Below are positions 37,134-47,775 of a stretch of DNA of 64,000 nt, one piece after another. Under the pieces are notes generated by a model. It saw nothing but the letters and a program-made list of their open reading frames with translations, was not told where the DNA came from and did no database searches. Each line of letters opens with the position of its first letter. The stretch's first letter is position 1. Made by a program: the position numbers and the translations under genes. Source of the DNA: Verpa conica (taxonomy: Eukaryota > Ascomycota > Pezizomycetes > Pezizales > Morchellaceae); contig JAUFSD010000022.1 in assembly GCA_033030425.1 (NCBI GenBank), forward strand, positions 1,116,001 to 1,180,000, given 5' to 3'.

Positions 37134-37787
37134 ATGATAATAGGCTACCCTACGCTCCACGAAATGACAGACAGCCCTCGCGTCCAGATAATCGCAGGCA
37201 GATACATTTCGCATGGCCAGCTAGACTGGTTTCTAGAACAGAAGTTCCCAGGGGGGAACTACTCGTATGAAGGAGTAAGTTTCGTTTATTCCTTCCGTTG
37301 TGTCTTCCCGAACTCGGATTAGCTGAACCCAAACGTACCCCTCGAAACCTCATCCTCAAACCCCCACCTTCGAATGTTTCTGTGCTGATTTCCAACTCAA
37401 AGACTCTAGATGACAGATGGATAATTTTTGTCCCGGTCGAATTAACGAAGGTAAAGTGGCCAATACAGAACTCCTACCAACGGTGAAGCTAAGACTAACT
37501 TACAAAAGGCCGAGATAGAGTTGATTTACCACACACCCGCCCCGAATACCTTGAACACAGCGGGGAACCATTGTCAAAACCCGGCCGCGACTTGCCTGCC
37601 TTCCAGTCCGCAGAACCCACAAAACACACAAAACACTGGGTCCCTACCAAGTAGTCCAGGCCAGCAGAGTTCGACTCAGGGCGCGAAGTCCTCAAGGCAG
37701 CCGAAAAAGTCGGCCTTAGAGCGGTTGTTAGCTCGATTGAAGGATTTCTTCCTGAAGCGAATACCCCCTACACAGAGGTTTCTATAA
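37134..37787 (+). CDS. Small hypothetical protein, probably three exons
   Basis: Not a family I recognise. Exons 2 and 3 are well supported: 37323-37450 and 37509-37787 join in phase (ELTK then AEIELIYHTP) across a 58-bp GTAAAG...GACTAACTTACAAAAG intron. Exon 1 from the ATG at 37134 reads through GRYISHGQLDWFLEQKFPGG, but its donor is uncertain: the best-looking GTAAGT (37275) is out of phase with exon 2, whereas a weaker GTTTCG at 37279 gives a continuous 183-aa frame. The C-terminal half is Asn/Gln/Ser/Pro-rich, with a basic end (SALERLLARLKDFFLKRIPP) that could form an amphipathic helix. It lies 575 bases upstream of the CorA-like gene on the same strand. Coding is plausible from splice logic; function unknown. 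Confidence 0.42.
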
Positions 37788-38361
37788 CTGAGGGAGAGGG
37801 AGGGTTGTCTCTAGTAATTAGCCAGATGCCTACCATATTAGTCTTATGGAAAAATGGCTTCCGTCTACGGCCAGTAAAACCTGCTGGGCAGAGTTGCCAG
37901 ATAGACGTTGTCTTAGGAAAGGGCTACGTGAAATAGTATAGTGGATTAAGTTTAAGGTTATGGTTATAGATTCTTTTAATTAATTCAGTTTTCACGAATT
38001 TTTTTTGCATCTAGTGTACTTGGACATAGGCGGCTAAGTTCAATGAGAGTGGCTTGTAAAAGGTGTGTTGGCCTTGCATAGTAAATTTTGGTTTTAGTTA
38101 GCTACCTGACCAATAAACTCCCACACCAGCCCTCCCCACTTCAATGGGATTTGACAAACACCAAGATTTTCTGCGAGGCGGCCCTTAAGGTAGAGTTTGA
38201 CTGGGCTTGTTCAAGGCATCTGGCAGGAATAGAAACGATCACTACAAGCTTAGCCCCGAACGGGCGCGCGGTACGGCTCTTTCGATACCTTTATATATTT
38301 ATGTCCAGTCTCGCCTTTACAATAATCAGTTATACCTCCAGCGAACTGACCTGATCAAAAG
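37788..38361. other. Intergenic region upstream of the CorA-like gene
   Basis: Contains the presumed promoter of the CorA-like gene. An open frame at 38088-38354 ends 7 bases before that gene's ATG but has no recognisable domain; I leave it out. Confidence 0.4.
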
Positions 38362-40282
38362 ATGACGACTATTACGGACAGATGGTCAGAGTACCCCTTG
38401 AATATTACCAGATATAATGCTTTACGCACCGACGGCGAGCGAGAAAAAGGGAAGTTGGAGGATCGGTCGAAGGATCTTTTCAGTGACACCTCCGCTTCAA
38501 GCCTCAAAGTGCTTGAATTTGGTGGATCTGGTATGTGCTGTCTCTCTTATGAATTAAGCGACGCGAGGTCTAAATTTTCTTTAGGCGCTAGTCTCCCCCC
38601 AAAAGAGTTCGCCAATGTAGATTCTTTAAAGGAACATCTAGAAGAAAAGGTTTGGCTCAATACATCTTCGATATTTTAAATTATGTTGGAACTTTGCTAA
38701 TACGCGCACTCATTTCAGAGGACCGCTAGGACCCAGTTTTAGTAAGCTCTCAACATACCAGTTGATAACCAGTTCTGCATGGGCTGGGTGCTAATGGTTA
38801 CAGTTCTATTAAACAAGAATTCTCCTGGGGGGAATTGCTTGTGTCAAAAGAGATGTTTTTAAAACTCTTGAGCCATATTCAGGTTTTTCCAGACTTCTTG
38901 GGAGTCTTATACTCGTTCGGAAGAAAAATAGAACCCAGGGACGAGGGGTATAGTGAATTTTCAGACTCTACATCACTGAGTACCAGCGGCACACTAGAGG
39001 AATATGGTGAGCTTTTTTTATATTTAAATCCAGATTAGTCAACTATATTAACTTGGGATTCCTGGGACTAGAATCATGCTACATTCTCAAATATGTTGAA
39101 CGGCATGGGAGGTCACACCTTAAGACTCCTTGGTCAATTCGACAGATGGGTGTATACCACAAGCTTGATGCCACCCCCAAGAATGAGACAAACACCTGGA
39201 TCTTTCTTCAACCCCGCACAAGCTTCGTTGACCGACTAGGAAAACTAAGTAAGACAGATCGTAACTTTTCTACTCACCTCTTGCTCTTGTCCTCCTCGAT
39301 GGAAGGTTGGAGGGAGTATATTGACTGGTTGGAAGACGCTTATACCACAATAGTATGTGTTTGATTACTTCTCCTTCTCCCCCTCTGCTACAAGTAATAT
39401 TTCCGCTGAATATTTATCACCAGAACAATATTGCTATTGGCAGTACTGCTAAAGGCCTAACTGGTCGTCTGAAAAACTTACAAGACCCCTCTGGTATCAC
39501 TGAACTGGAAGATTGGAAAAATCTCTCGGATATCCAACAAGCTCAACAACTCAAAAAGAAACTTCTACACTTGGTCTATATTATTGAGTTGAATGCTGAG
39601 GCTATTGACCGCATGAGAAATGGAGCCGAAAAACTATCCCTTGGGTTTGAGACAGGATCTCCCCTAATAGGCGAACTTTTACAATATAGATGGTCGCTCT
39701 CCACATTCTTACTAACCTTGAAGTCTCATAAAAGGCGAACTCAGAACTTGCTCGACTATATAGATATCACTATCTCAATAGTTTGTTTCCTTAATTTCCC
39801 GATATTCTTATTGCCGGATAGCTATCTAACGCATTCCACAACATAAAAACAGTTGCAGAATATACTCGAAATCAAAAAGCAAGAAACTGCTCTCAAACTA
39901 TCAGAAATAGCCGGGAATCAAAACACCTTGATGCTGGGCCTATCCAGAAAAGCAACACTAGACGCAAGATCCATGAGGACAATAACCATTGTGGCACTAG
40001 TTTATCTTCCGCCAACATTCGTATCAGTAAGTTTCACATAGAAACTCCCACTTTTCTTCCCTCTGGTCATTTACTAACCTCTGGGGCCACTATTAGGGTT
40101 TTTTTGGAATGAATATCTTCCAAGGAGAATCCACTCTGAGCATGGCGCAGTATATCTGGATATACTTCGTAGTATCCATTCCGTTGATGGCGATAACATT
40201 CAGTGTGTGGTACCTACTGGAAAGGAGAAATACGAGGAAATACGAGGAAAGCAAACCTCATAATACACAAGGAAAACCTTGA
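38362..40282 (+). CDS. Fungal CorA-like Mg2+ transporter-domain protein
   Basis: Seven exons in phase give 503 aa: 38362-38649, 38719-38741, 38804-39006, 39072-39352, 39424-39780, 39853-40026, 40097-40282. Exon 2 is only 23 bp; without it the frame breaks, and with it the sequence reads RTARTQFYSIKQEFSW, then GELLVSKEMFLKLLS. The middle carries WSIRQMGVYHKLD and WIFLQPRTSF, typical of the fungal CorA-like family. A helical segment near 330-420 precedes TM1 (about 425-441), the pore signature GFFGMNIFQGE (GMN at 446-448) and TM2 (about 461-483), ending in a short basic tail. CorA proteins are pentameric divalent-cation channels; many fungal members of this branch are uncharacterised, so actual Mg2+ transport is not shown. 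No lesions seen. Introns are 62-72 bp. Confidence 0.9.
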
Positions 40283-40658
40283 GGTCGGGCTATAGGGTCT
40301 TTTTGTTTTGTGTTTTTCTAGGGTAGGGCGTATAGTAGCATGGGATGTTTTTTTTAAAAAATTTTATATTTTGCCTTGGTTTTATCGTAAGACAGGAGTC
40401 TCTTTGTATACATTTCATTAAAATTACTTTAATTTAAACTTAAGTTCCTATAGCTAGCACTTTCTGAATTTGGGATAGAATCATAATTGTCCAATACTCC
40501 GCTTCTGCCCACGCCGGAATGTACAATATATGTACCAAGCTTTATTAAGCGCTACCGGCCTTCTTTGAAAACTTCTCTATAGAATATGAATTCATATTAA
40601 ATTATCAAACTGAGAAGAACTAGAGACCTTTTGACTCAGGGCTTGAATTGATAAAAAG

Positions 40659-40687
40659 GAATGAATGAATTAATCATAAGTACACGG
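40659..40687 (+). repeat. GAAT-tail repeat, forward copy
   Basis: GAATGAATGAATTAATCATA followed by AGTACACGG. It lies between two direct copies of GCTTGAATTGATAAAA. Same family as 9196, 11973, 41590 and 49614. Confidence 0.45.
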
Positions 40688-41348
40688 AGGCTTGAATTGA
40701 TAAAATGATAGTGGATAATCGGAATAATCAACCAACAAAGTGTGGACTAGCTAGTAAGCTAGTAGAATTATTAGAGTTCTCTGAGGGGGAACCATAATTT
40801 GTATAGTAACTAATTAATAGCCGAAAAATATTATACATAAATATTTACGCTAGTAGATAATGGTGTTTCCCGATTGGGTTAGGGACGCACGAGTACAAAC
40901 AATTTTTTTTTCTAGCGCAGGAGGTGGTATATACCCGGAGCTTATATAATACAAACCTCAAGTTTATTAATATAGTGCAAGATGAATGATTGGCAGCAAC
41001 AGGTTAGCTCGTAGGGCTGATCGGTGACTTTTTTTTTCAAGAGCTACGGAATTTATCGCGGTACATACTATTATCACTCTAGTCTACTTACCCTTATTAC
41101 CCGGGAACTTGTAGGATGTATATAATCTTCAGCGGTTCTATAAGAGCCTCACAGCTATACGTAAACAATATTCTCCAAAATACTTAAGATAAATTAATCA
41201 TATTCACTCACTCTATTTACTTCACGGGTTCTTTTCACTGATCTGAGCCATGTCTTTATTACTCTAGGTATAACAGCACATGCATATACGTATATACATA
41301 ACTATCTATGGTATGTGAACCCGCTATAAGGACAGTAAGCATACTGAT

Positions 41349-41450
41349 CTCCCTATAAGAATATCTTTATTTAACAATTACTCTTATACGAAACCCTAAG
41401 TACACATAAAATGTATTTTATTTCCGTTACTCATACCCTTATAAGACGAG
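41349..41450. mobile_element. Inverted-repeat element with CTATAAGAATAT ends, family G copy 1
   Basis: The left end is CTCCCTATAAGAATATC. The right end in reverse complement is CTCGTCTTATAAGGGTATG, followed by TA. A further right-type end (CCCTTATAGGGCGAG then TA) is at about 41469-41482. The ends match those of 47589-47775 and partly those of 26450-26611. The left flank is AT, not TA, so the boundary is less sure. Confidence 0.4.
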
Positions 41451-41589
41451 TATCGTTATGGCCCAAACCCTTATAGGGCGAGTATACTATAGAATCTCTT
41501 TTATTAGTTCCCTAGTTAGTGCATCGACTTATTCTTACACTAGACTTCTATACGTTATAATATACTTAAGTATAATATACCAAGAGACT

Positions 41590-41630
41590 TCATGTACTTA
41601 TAATTAATTTATTCATTTATTCAATATATA
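41590..41630 (-). repeat. GAAT-tail repeat, reverse copy
   Basis: The reverse complement reads TGAATAAATGAATAAATTAA then TTATAAGTACATGAAG. It matches the (GAAT)n-TAATCATAAGTACATG family with A substitutions in the GAAT units. Confidence 0.4.
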
Positions 41631-42591
41631 AAAAGAAGCCTCGATAATACACATAGAGCAATATATAGCACAGCTTACCACTGGGCCTTAAATCCTACGC
41701 CTATATAGCCCTGTGGCCCAGCTCCCTAGTATAGATTACATGGTGTCTAGAGGGAATAGACAAAGTCAACCCATCCTGCGCTAGCATACAAACTCACACC
41801 ACTCATTTCATTATGAAATTGTTTAATTAAAACAACTAGCTAAGTATTATACCATTTAGGCTTCTATTAGGTAGGCATCATAGCACTATATACGCGTATT
41901 ATAATTTTTTAAGGGTGGTATGGGTTAGATATTCGAGTGATATTCTATGATTGAAATTGTCACGGTACGACATTACGTATAAAATCATTCATGAAAACAG
42001 GAAAAAAGACATACAATTTCCAATATTACTTTAATTACCGGTTCTCTTCCAAGTTCCAACACTTCCCTCTCGTGAGACAGCAATATCATCCTCCGTTGAT
42101 GCAGTCGCCCCTAATTACGGCTCACCTTCTCGGGTGACGGCGTTTTCACAAGCTGTGATGTTGATCGCCGGTTTTTGTCTCACTTGGGTTTCATCTCCTC
42201 CGATAATCTATATGATTACGTACTTTATACCGGAACCCCGTGTATTATGATAGGCACTTGGGTTCTTGGCCTGACTCAACACTAGTGCTTGCCGGACGTT
42301 TACTCAGAATAGCAGGTGAGGAACATGTTTAATTCAGGACACTAAATTCCAAATCGATATGTAAAAACAGTAGACTTTGCCTCAAACGTCGAACTTAGAA
42401 ACCCCCGTATGCATTAGAGAACCCGAAAGGGAACTAAAAGAGAAGGAAAGCAAAAGACCATTTTTTCTCCATCGTAACCATGAATTCATAGTCTTGTGAG
42501 ACTTGCACCAATATTGAAGGAAGACCCTAAAGTAGCCAGAAGAAAGGAATGAAACAAGGAAATATCATCGCAACCACGCCATGAAAGCCCA

Positions 42592-42628
42592 CCCAATCCT
42601 CCCCCCAATCCTCCCCCCAATCCTCCCC
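42592..42628. repeat. Short tandem repeat (CCAATCCTCCCC)x3
   Basis: Three 12-base units in the 3' flank of the DUF1774 gene, 32 bases beyond its stop codon. Confidence 0.7.
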
Positions 42629-42659
42629 TACATCAATCACGATACAATCTCGCTGTAAT

Positions 42660-43795
42660 TTAAGCACTCTCGTGGAGGAGTGGTGCCCGCTCGCGGTCGT
42701 CCCTGCTCTCGCTGACGCCAAAGGCCTCCGGAACGGCAACAGTAAGTGTACCGAGGAAAACAATACTCATGACTGCAAAGGCAAATGGCCACTGGAGAGC
42801 AATGGTCTTTGTAAAGAACTGGCCGACGCCCAATCCTGCGCTCAAGAATGCTGTCGAAAACCCAACATGCCAATCCTTGAACACTGCCAAGAAGAATCCA
42901 GCGTAGACTACAATTCCCCAGATGGCCACATTTGCTAGGATACGGCAGACCACATCATGGCAATGTACCATCACGGCACCGTTCCAGATGACAAGGAAAA
43001 AGGTGAAGGTCAAGGGCATGGCAACAACCGGAGTGTGGATCCAGCGGGGGAGGGTAGCGTGGCGGAGATACAAGGCCGTGAGCTGCAAGAACTGAATACA
43101 CTGGACCAATTCGGCGATAATAAAGTGCGAGCGACACCATAGCATGACCCAAGCAAAGTGGAGGATGTTGAAGAGGATGAAGTGCGAGCCTACAGAGGCA
43201 GCAGCCTTGACGTATAGTTCATTGCTGGAGAAGAGGTGCCACATATAACCAATCTGGAGGATCCAGAGGAAAATCCAGTAGATGGACACGAAGACGTGAG
43301 ATTGGGTGAAGGGGGTTATATGGAGGTTTGAGATGCCCTGTAATTTAAATTAGCAAGATGATTCTTGGAGTGGTAATGGGTGAGCTAGTAGGGGTTTTAG
43401 AACTCCCGAGCTTTCCCATCCACTACGAAGATTTATTGGAACAGGAACAGTGGGATACTGATACTGTGGGGCTCTATGCCAGCAACTTTCATCACCGGAA
43501 CTAAGGCCCACAGACACAGACCCCGCATAACCCGCCCCAGGAGATAATGGAGGCTTACAAAGATGGTTCCATTGGTATAGCTTCCATCCAGTGGTGGGCT
43601 ATGATTGTAGATAAGAGTTGTTATGAAAGCTAGCAGGAACGATAACAACGTGCAGACTTTGTATGCAACGATGTTATGTTGTGCATTTGGATCACGGGTG
43701 AATGGATTAGCTGTAGATGCACCGAGTTAGTAACAGCATTGGTGAGGTATGATGAACCAGAGGAGGAGGAGTAGGGGAGAATTACTAGGACCCAT
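42660..43795 (-). CDS. DUF1774 fungal multi-pass membrane protein
   Basis: Three exons on the minus strand: 43795-43786 (only 10 bp: ATG GGT CCT A), 43710-43559 and 43337-42660, in phase, 279 aa. Introns are 75 bp (GTAATT, ACTAAC branch, CTACAG) and 221 bp (GTAAGC...AATTACAG). The spliced protein starts MGPTNPFTRDPNAQ and continues LLSFLLAFITTLIYNHSPP, then GISNLHITPFTQ, SIYWIFLWILQIGYMWHL, VGSHFILFNILHFAWVMLW, WNGAVMVH, ILANVAIWGIVVYAGFFLAV and ALQWPFAFAVMSIVFLGTL, ending in an acidic/basic tail (DDRERAPLL). The NPF start, TPF, GSHFIL, WNGA and ALQW landmarks and several hydrophobic segments match the fungal DUF1774 family (Pfam PF08611, from memory), whose function is unknown. The tiny first exon is inferred from phase and splice sites. 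It shares a 1.3-kb upstream region with the divergent gene at 45114. Confidence 0.85.
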
Positions 43796-45113
43796 TGTTG
43801 CTGCTGTTGCTGATGTTGCTGATGAAGATGATGATGTTGACGATGATTCTGTCCACTTGTCCTTTCTCTTCAATTTCCTCGTCAAACCACACTCGGAGAG
43901 GATGAAAGTGTCCAGAAGAAAAGAAAGGGGATCATGGTGGCTTTAATACTCCAGCACAGCAAGGGCCAATCCGTGACGTAATACCCAACTGAGAAGCACC
44001 CATACCCCGCAACATCTGGTTGGGTGTTGGGGGGAGGCACGGGGCCAGCCACGCGGCATATGGAAAACCTGTTGGGTGTGAATGGGGAATTGGCCAATTG
44101 CGATGTGAGGCAAGGAGACCGGTGCTCGATGCGGGGGGGGATCATCTCGTGTTGGCTATTGGTGTGGCGTTGGGGAGTTAAGGTTACATATAGCATAGGT
44201 GCTCTAACCTCGACTAGACAGCTCGACGGGCATTCTGCTAGTTTCTCACGCATATGTTCAGAGTCTCTCGCCCTCTGATCCCTCTAACTCTGGACTCACC
44301 CCCAGCTCTTGCCCGATTCCACACCGGGCTCCGTTGCGGATCTCGATTGTTCACTAAATGGCCCGAGGATCACGTAGGTACGACGTCACCGTCCACCCCC
44401 GGACTTGGCCAATCCGATGCATGGGTGCTGCATCGCAGGGCATTTGGAGGGCCGCATTTGGATTGGCGCGAGGCGAAACAAGAAAGGGCTACGCCTGGCC
44501 GGATAATTCAGCCGTACCAGGATTCATGCGTTACTAATCCACGTGTGCGGGTCTAACCGTGTTCATTTGTTGCTACTATTCTGTTTACTCGTTTCAACCG
44601 TTACTATTATTCACCCAGAGAGGCTTAGAGCAGACCCCACGGGTATTCACGTGATCTCGGCTGGACTGGCTGTTTTGGGGAGACGCCTCTTGCCTACGTT
44701 GCCTAGCGCAACCAGTTTAGCAGAGGGAAAACTCTTCGGCGAACCTCATCAGCTGTGTTGTCTGTTGCTGTCTGCTGTCTGCTGTCTGCCTGTTGTCTCT
44801 ACGTCTCGGCAGTCTGGAGTCTGGAGTCTGGAGTCTGGAGTCTACAGTCTCTTGTGAGTCTCTCCCGTCTCTCTCCCGTCCCTCCGTCCCCCCTCCGTCC
44901 CTCTCTCTCCGTCCCTCCTCTACCCCTCCCCTTTATCTCCCCTGCCGCTCTGCATTCCCGTTGAGCCTCAAGCGCTTACCGTCCATCCCGAGTCTGGTGG
45001 CTGCCCTGCTTTGTCATCCGTTGCTCCTCGCTAATCCCCCGGACAGCTTACTACCCACTCCGCTGTACACTACATACTACATACCCTCCAGCCAACGCAT
45101 ATCCCCCCCTCAG
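43796..45113. other. Divergent promoter region between the DUF1774 gene and the next gene
   Basis: No gene inside. It includes a GTTGATGATGA-like trinucleotide-rich stretch just above the DUF1774 start (43795-43860), four and a half tandem AGTCTGG units at 44811-44842, and a long C/T-rich leader (about 44850-45113) in front of the plus-strand gene. The open frame that runs through the CT tract upstream of 45114 is low-complexity and not taken as coding. Confidence 0.5.
44811..44842. repeat. Tandem repeat (AGTCTGG)n
   Basis: Four to five perfect 7-base units in the leader of the plus-strand gene at 45114. Confidence 0.7.
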
Positions 45114-46547
45114 ATGATACCGCCAAACCCGTTCCAATCTGAGCCTTCATATCCAGCTACAAACATGCCTGGCTCCTTCCTCCCCGCTATCCCCGCATCC
45201 TTACCCAGCTATCCAAAGCATCACTCCCACTTTCACTATCCTCCCCAACAGTCTCATTCCGCTCAATCTCCTTCCCCGACTCTTGCTCCTACCCGGAAAC
45301 GTCTCCAGCAGAGGAGGCCAGCCGATACCCCCCCGAGTAGCTACAACAGCAACAACAACTACAATTACGACTCTGACGAGGACGTCATGCGTAACTCGCT
45401 CTATTCCGATACAGCCTTCCGTACGTCGCTAGCTGGCAGCCGGAAACGAGGGCTGGCGGATGAAGATGCGGAGGATGGGCCGAGTGGGAAACGTGTGGAG
45501 GTTGCCGGGGATGATGGCCGTCCGGCTGCAAAGAGGAGAATTATCGATGTTGTCGGCAGCGTTGCAAGCAGGGTGTGGGAGTTTTGCATCAGCAAGACAC
45601 CCTTCTACTCAGGAACCGAGGAAACAGTCCAAGGGACGGAGGAGATGGAATTTGAGCGCGAAATCCAGCGACATATGAAAGTCATGCCAGGGGGGTACTC
45701 CAGCCCCCAATTTCAGGGGCAGGGATCAGGGGAGGCTGGGATGGGTATCCAACAAAACTACTTTCCACCCACTCAAACATACTCCCCTCCGGAAGTGGTT
45801 CAACCGCAGTCCAAACAAGACAGCAGTACAGGCGGTCTCTCATCTCGCTGGGTCATGGTCTCTCCTACCCCCATTGCATCCACCGCTTCCGCGCGGCCTT
45901 CAACTGCCCAGTACACATCCAATTCGGCATCGAGGATACCACGTCCTTACACCGCACCGAATATATACACCACTCCCCCTTACTCACCTACCACATATGC
46001 TACCACCGCCACATCAACCACCACCGCAACCGCAACCGTAACCCCGACAAACAACTCCTCGAGGAGTAGGAGAAACAGCACCGCCTCGGGTACTTCGGCT
46101 TCCCGTAGACCGACAGTTCGACCGGTTGTTGCGGCAAGTAGCCGGGCGAAACGGCCCGCAGTAGTGAGGGGAAGACATACTCATTCATCCTCGATGACCT
46201 CGCCTGGAGGCTTCTCGGGAGCTTACCCAGCACCCCCACAGTCTGCATTTACGTTTGGCGGTACCTCTTCTCCTGCACGAGGCGCTGCAGCATCCGCAGC
46301 GAGTACTCGGTCAAGACGAAAATTAACAGGGGGGAGCATTGCAGGTGGGAGGTCTGTGTCCGCGGGAGGTAGCTTTGGTGGGGGCTTCAATGCTGGCATA
46401 GGAAAAGACGATGATGAAGATGAGGCGGATGAGAGCATTAGGAGGTTTAATGAGAAGTTGAAGGACATGATTAGAGAGGGGAGGGAAGCACTTGGAAGTC
46501 GGATTGAGGTTACTTATGACGACGATGAATATCTGGATGGATTTTAG
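45114..46547 (+). CDS. Low-complexity protein of unknown function, probably nuclear
   Basis: Single exon of 477 aa from ATG 45114 (MIPPNPFQSEPSYP). The frame is open further up to 44793, but that part is a CT-rich leader with skewed translation, so the downstream ATG is preferred. Most of the protein is Ser/Pro/Thr/Tyr-rich. The non-repetitive islands are: an acidic SDEDVMRNSLYSDTAFRTSL; basic clusters SRKRGLADEDAEDGPSGKR and AAKRRIID that look like nuclear localisation signals; a short hydrophobic-aromatic block VVGSVASRVWEFCISKTPFY (about 143-163); and a C-terminal acidic helix plus EVTYDDDEYLDGF end. I do not recognise a named family. The WEFC block and the acidic C-terminus look conserved-type among unannotated ascomycete proteins, but I cannot confirm that here. 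Nuclear location is inference. Confidence 0.65.
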   Translation: MIPPNPFQSEPSYPATNMPGSFLPAIPASLPSYPKHHSHFHYPPQQSHSAQSPSPTLAPTRKRLQQRRPADTPPSSYNSNNNYNYDSDEDVMRNSLYSDTAFRTSLAGSRKRGLADEDAEDGPSGKRVEVAGDDGRPAAKRRIIDVVGSVASRVWEFCISKTPFYSGTEETVQGTEEMEFEREIQRHMKVMPGGYSSPQFQGQGSGEAGMGIQQNYFPPTQTYSPPEVVQPQSKQDSSTGGLSSRWVMVSPTPIASTASARPSTAQYTSNSASRIPRPYTAPNIYTTPPYSPTTYATTATSTTTATATVTPTNNSSRSRRNSTASGTSASRRPTVRPVVAASSRAKRPAVVRGRHTHSSSMTSPGGFSGAYPAPPQSAFTFGGTSSPARGAAASAASTRSRRKLTGGSIAGGRSVSAGGSFGGGFNAGIGKDDDEDEADESIRRFNEKLKDMIREGREALGSRIEVTYDDDEYLDGF

Positions 46548-47588
46548 AGGGTTAGGGACCTGAATTGACAAGTTCAGAGAGGTGAATATATGGTGGAGGA
46601 GTTTAATGATATTTTTTACGACGATTTTTTTTCACGATTTCATGGAGTACCTGTTTTTGCTATTTTTGTTACGATTTACAGCCTGGAGGGCGGTGTCTGT
46701 ATCTCTCAACTATCTTCTTTGGGTCGGTCGGTTCGGTCTTTTCGGTCTACGCTATACTTTTTTTCTCCTTTTGGATACGGGTATTATAGCTTTTGGCACC
46801 CGAGATTCTTGTTCTTTACACTGGGTTGGGCTTCACTGCTGAATGGTGGTTTTTGGTCTCGTGGTTTTTGAATGATAAATTGTTATCTTTAAAGTGGTGG
46901 AGCTGGTTATCGAATGTACGTGCAAAAATACAGGATGCGGGTACCCTTAAACCATGCACGGCTGAGAATCTCGCGACAGCAGAATCTGAGAGAACAATAA
47001 GGACAAAGAGGATCTAGATGAAACAGGAATGCGGGAAGAATGCTCTCCATGCTCATAGAATATCACTCGTTCCACTACGCAGCAGCACGGTCGGTCAGAC
47101 AATAAAACCAGGGCCCACGGTGTTTTCTTTACCCTCTCACCCTCTTTCTTGTCTATCCCTACCACCATCAACATTAAGAAGTATACAGACTACTCCCCCC
47201 AGGAAGTAGTACATCTCTCCTAGAGCAGCAGCATTGACCTGGCCTATCTCCAGGAAAACGTGATATTAAAGGGTATTACCTAGATTATAGCCTTCATCCC
47301 CGGCGAATACAATCCGATTTAGAGTTGAAAAATGGGGGCATCGCATTAACGCAGTAATCCACTACGGTAGCCGGACATCCAGGGCTCTAAACTACAGAGA
47401 AAACGTTATCTTTAAACTATTTAGACGTTACAAATGTTGGCCCCCGATGGCTGTAAATTTTAGTGGTATTCTTTATTTTCCGACTGTTTTGGGCTAGCAC
47501 ACCTGGACGATCGGAGACGTATTGATACCCGCAAGGTTGAGCTTGTCTGATGGTATTATATTTCTTCCTTCATTTAGACCACAATAAA

Positions 47589-47775
47589 CTCGCCCTATAA
47601 GGATATGCTTTATCGGACGCATAACCTTACCGGAAAATCGCCCTATAAGAATATATTCCTCGTGCGATATCACACACTTCTAGAGGAGTCAGGAGTCATT
47701 CTTATAAGAAAGTACTTGTGCATAGAGGATACGTTTTGTATGTCCGAGCCGGACTACATATTCTTATAAGGCGAG
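47589..47775. mobile_element. Inverted-repeat element with CTATAAGRATAT ends, family G copy 2
   Basis: The left end is CTCGCCCTATAAGGATATG. The right end in reverse complement is CTCGCCTTATAAGAATATG, followed by TA. A second left-type end (TCGCCCTATAAGAATATA) is nested at about 47638 and a CTTATAAG core at about 47701, suggesting an insertion of one copy into another. 187 bp in all, no coding capacity. Confidence 0.5.

Larger units (their letters stand above)
40283..42659. other. AT-rich gene-free interval with dispersed repeats
   Basis: No gene recognised. It contains two close direct copies of GCTTGAATTGATAAAA (about 40641 and 40692), GAAT-tail repeats at 40659-40687 (+) and 41590-41630 (-), a CTATAAGAATAT inverted-repeat element at 41349-41450 and a related end at about 41469-41482. 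The last part (to 42659) is the 3' flank of the DUF1774 gene and holds three tandem copies of CCAATCCTCCCC (42592-42628). Confidence 0.45.

Noticed and set aside
43338..43558. Open frame 43433-43648 continuing past TIF as an additional exon of the DUF1774 gene
   Set aside because: A perfect GTAAGC donor follows TIF in phase, and joining it to GISNLHITPF gives the family-like order; the extra open frame is intronic.
44793..45113. In-frame upstream extension of the gene at 45114
   Set aside because: The extension translates a CT-rich leader and AGTCTGG tandem repeats; the downstream ATG is the more likely start.
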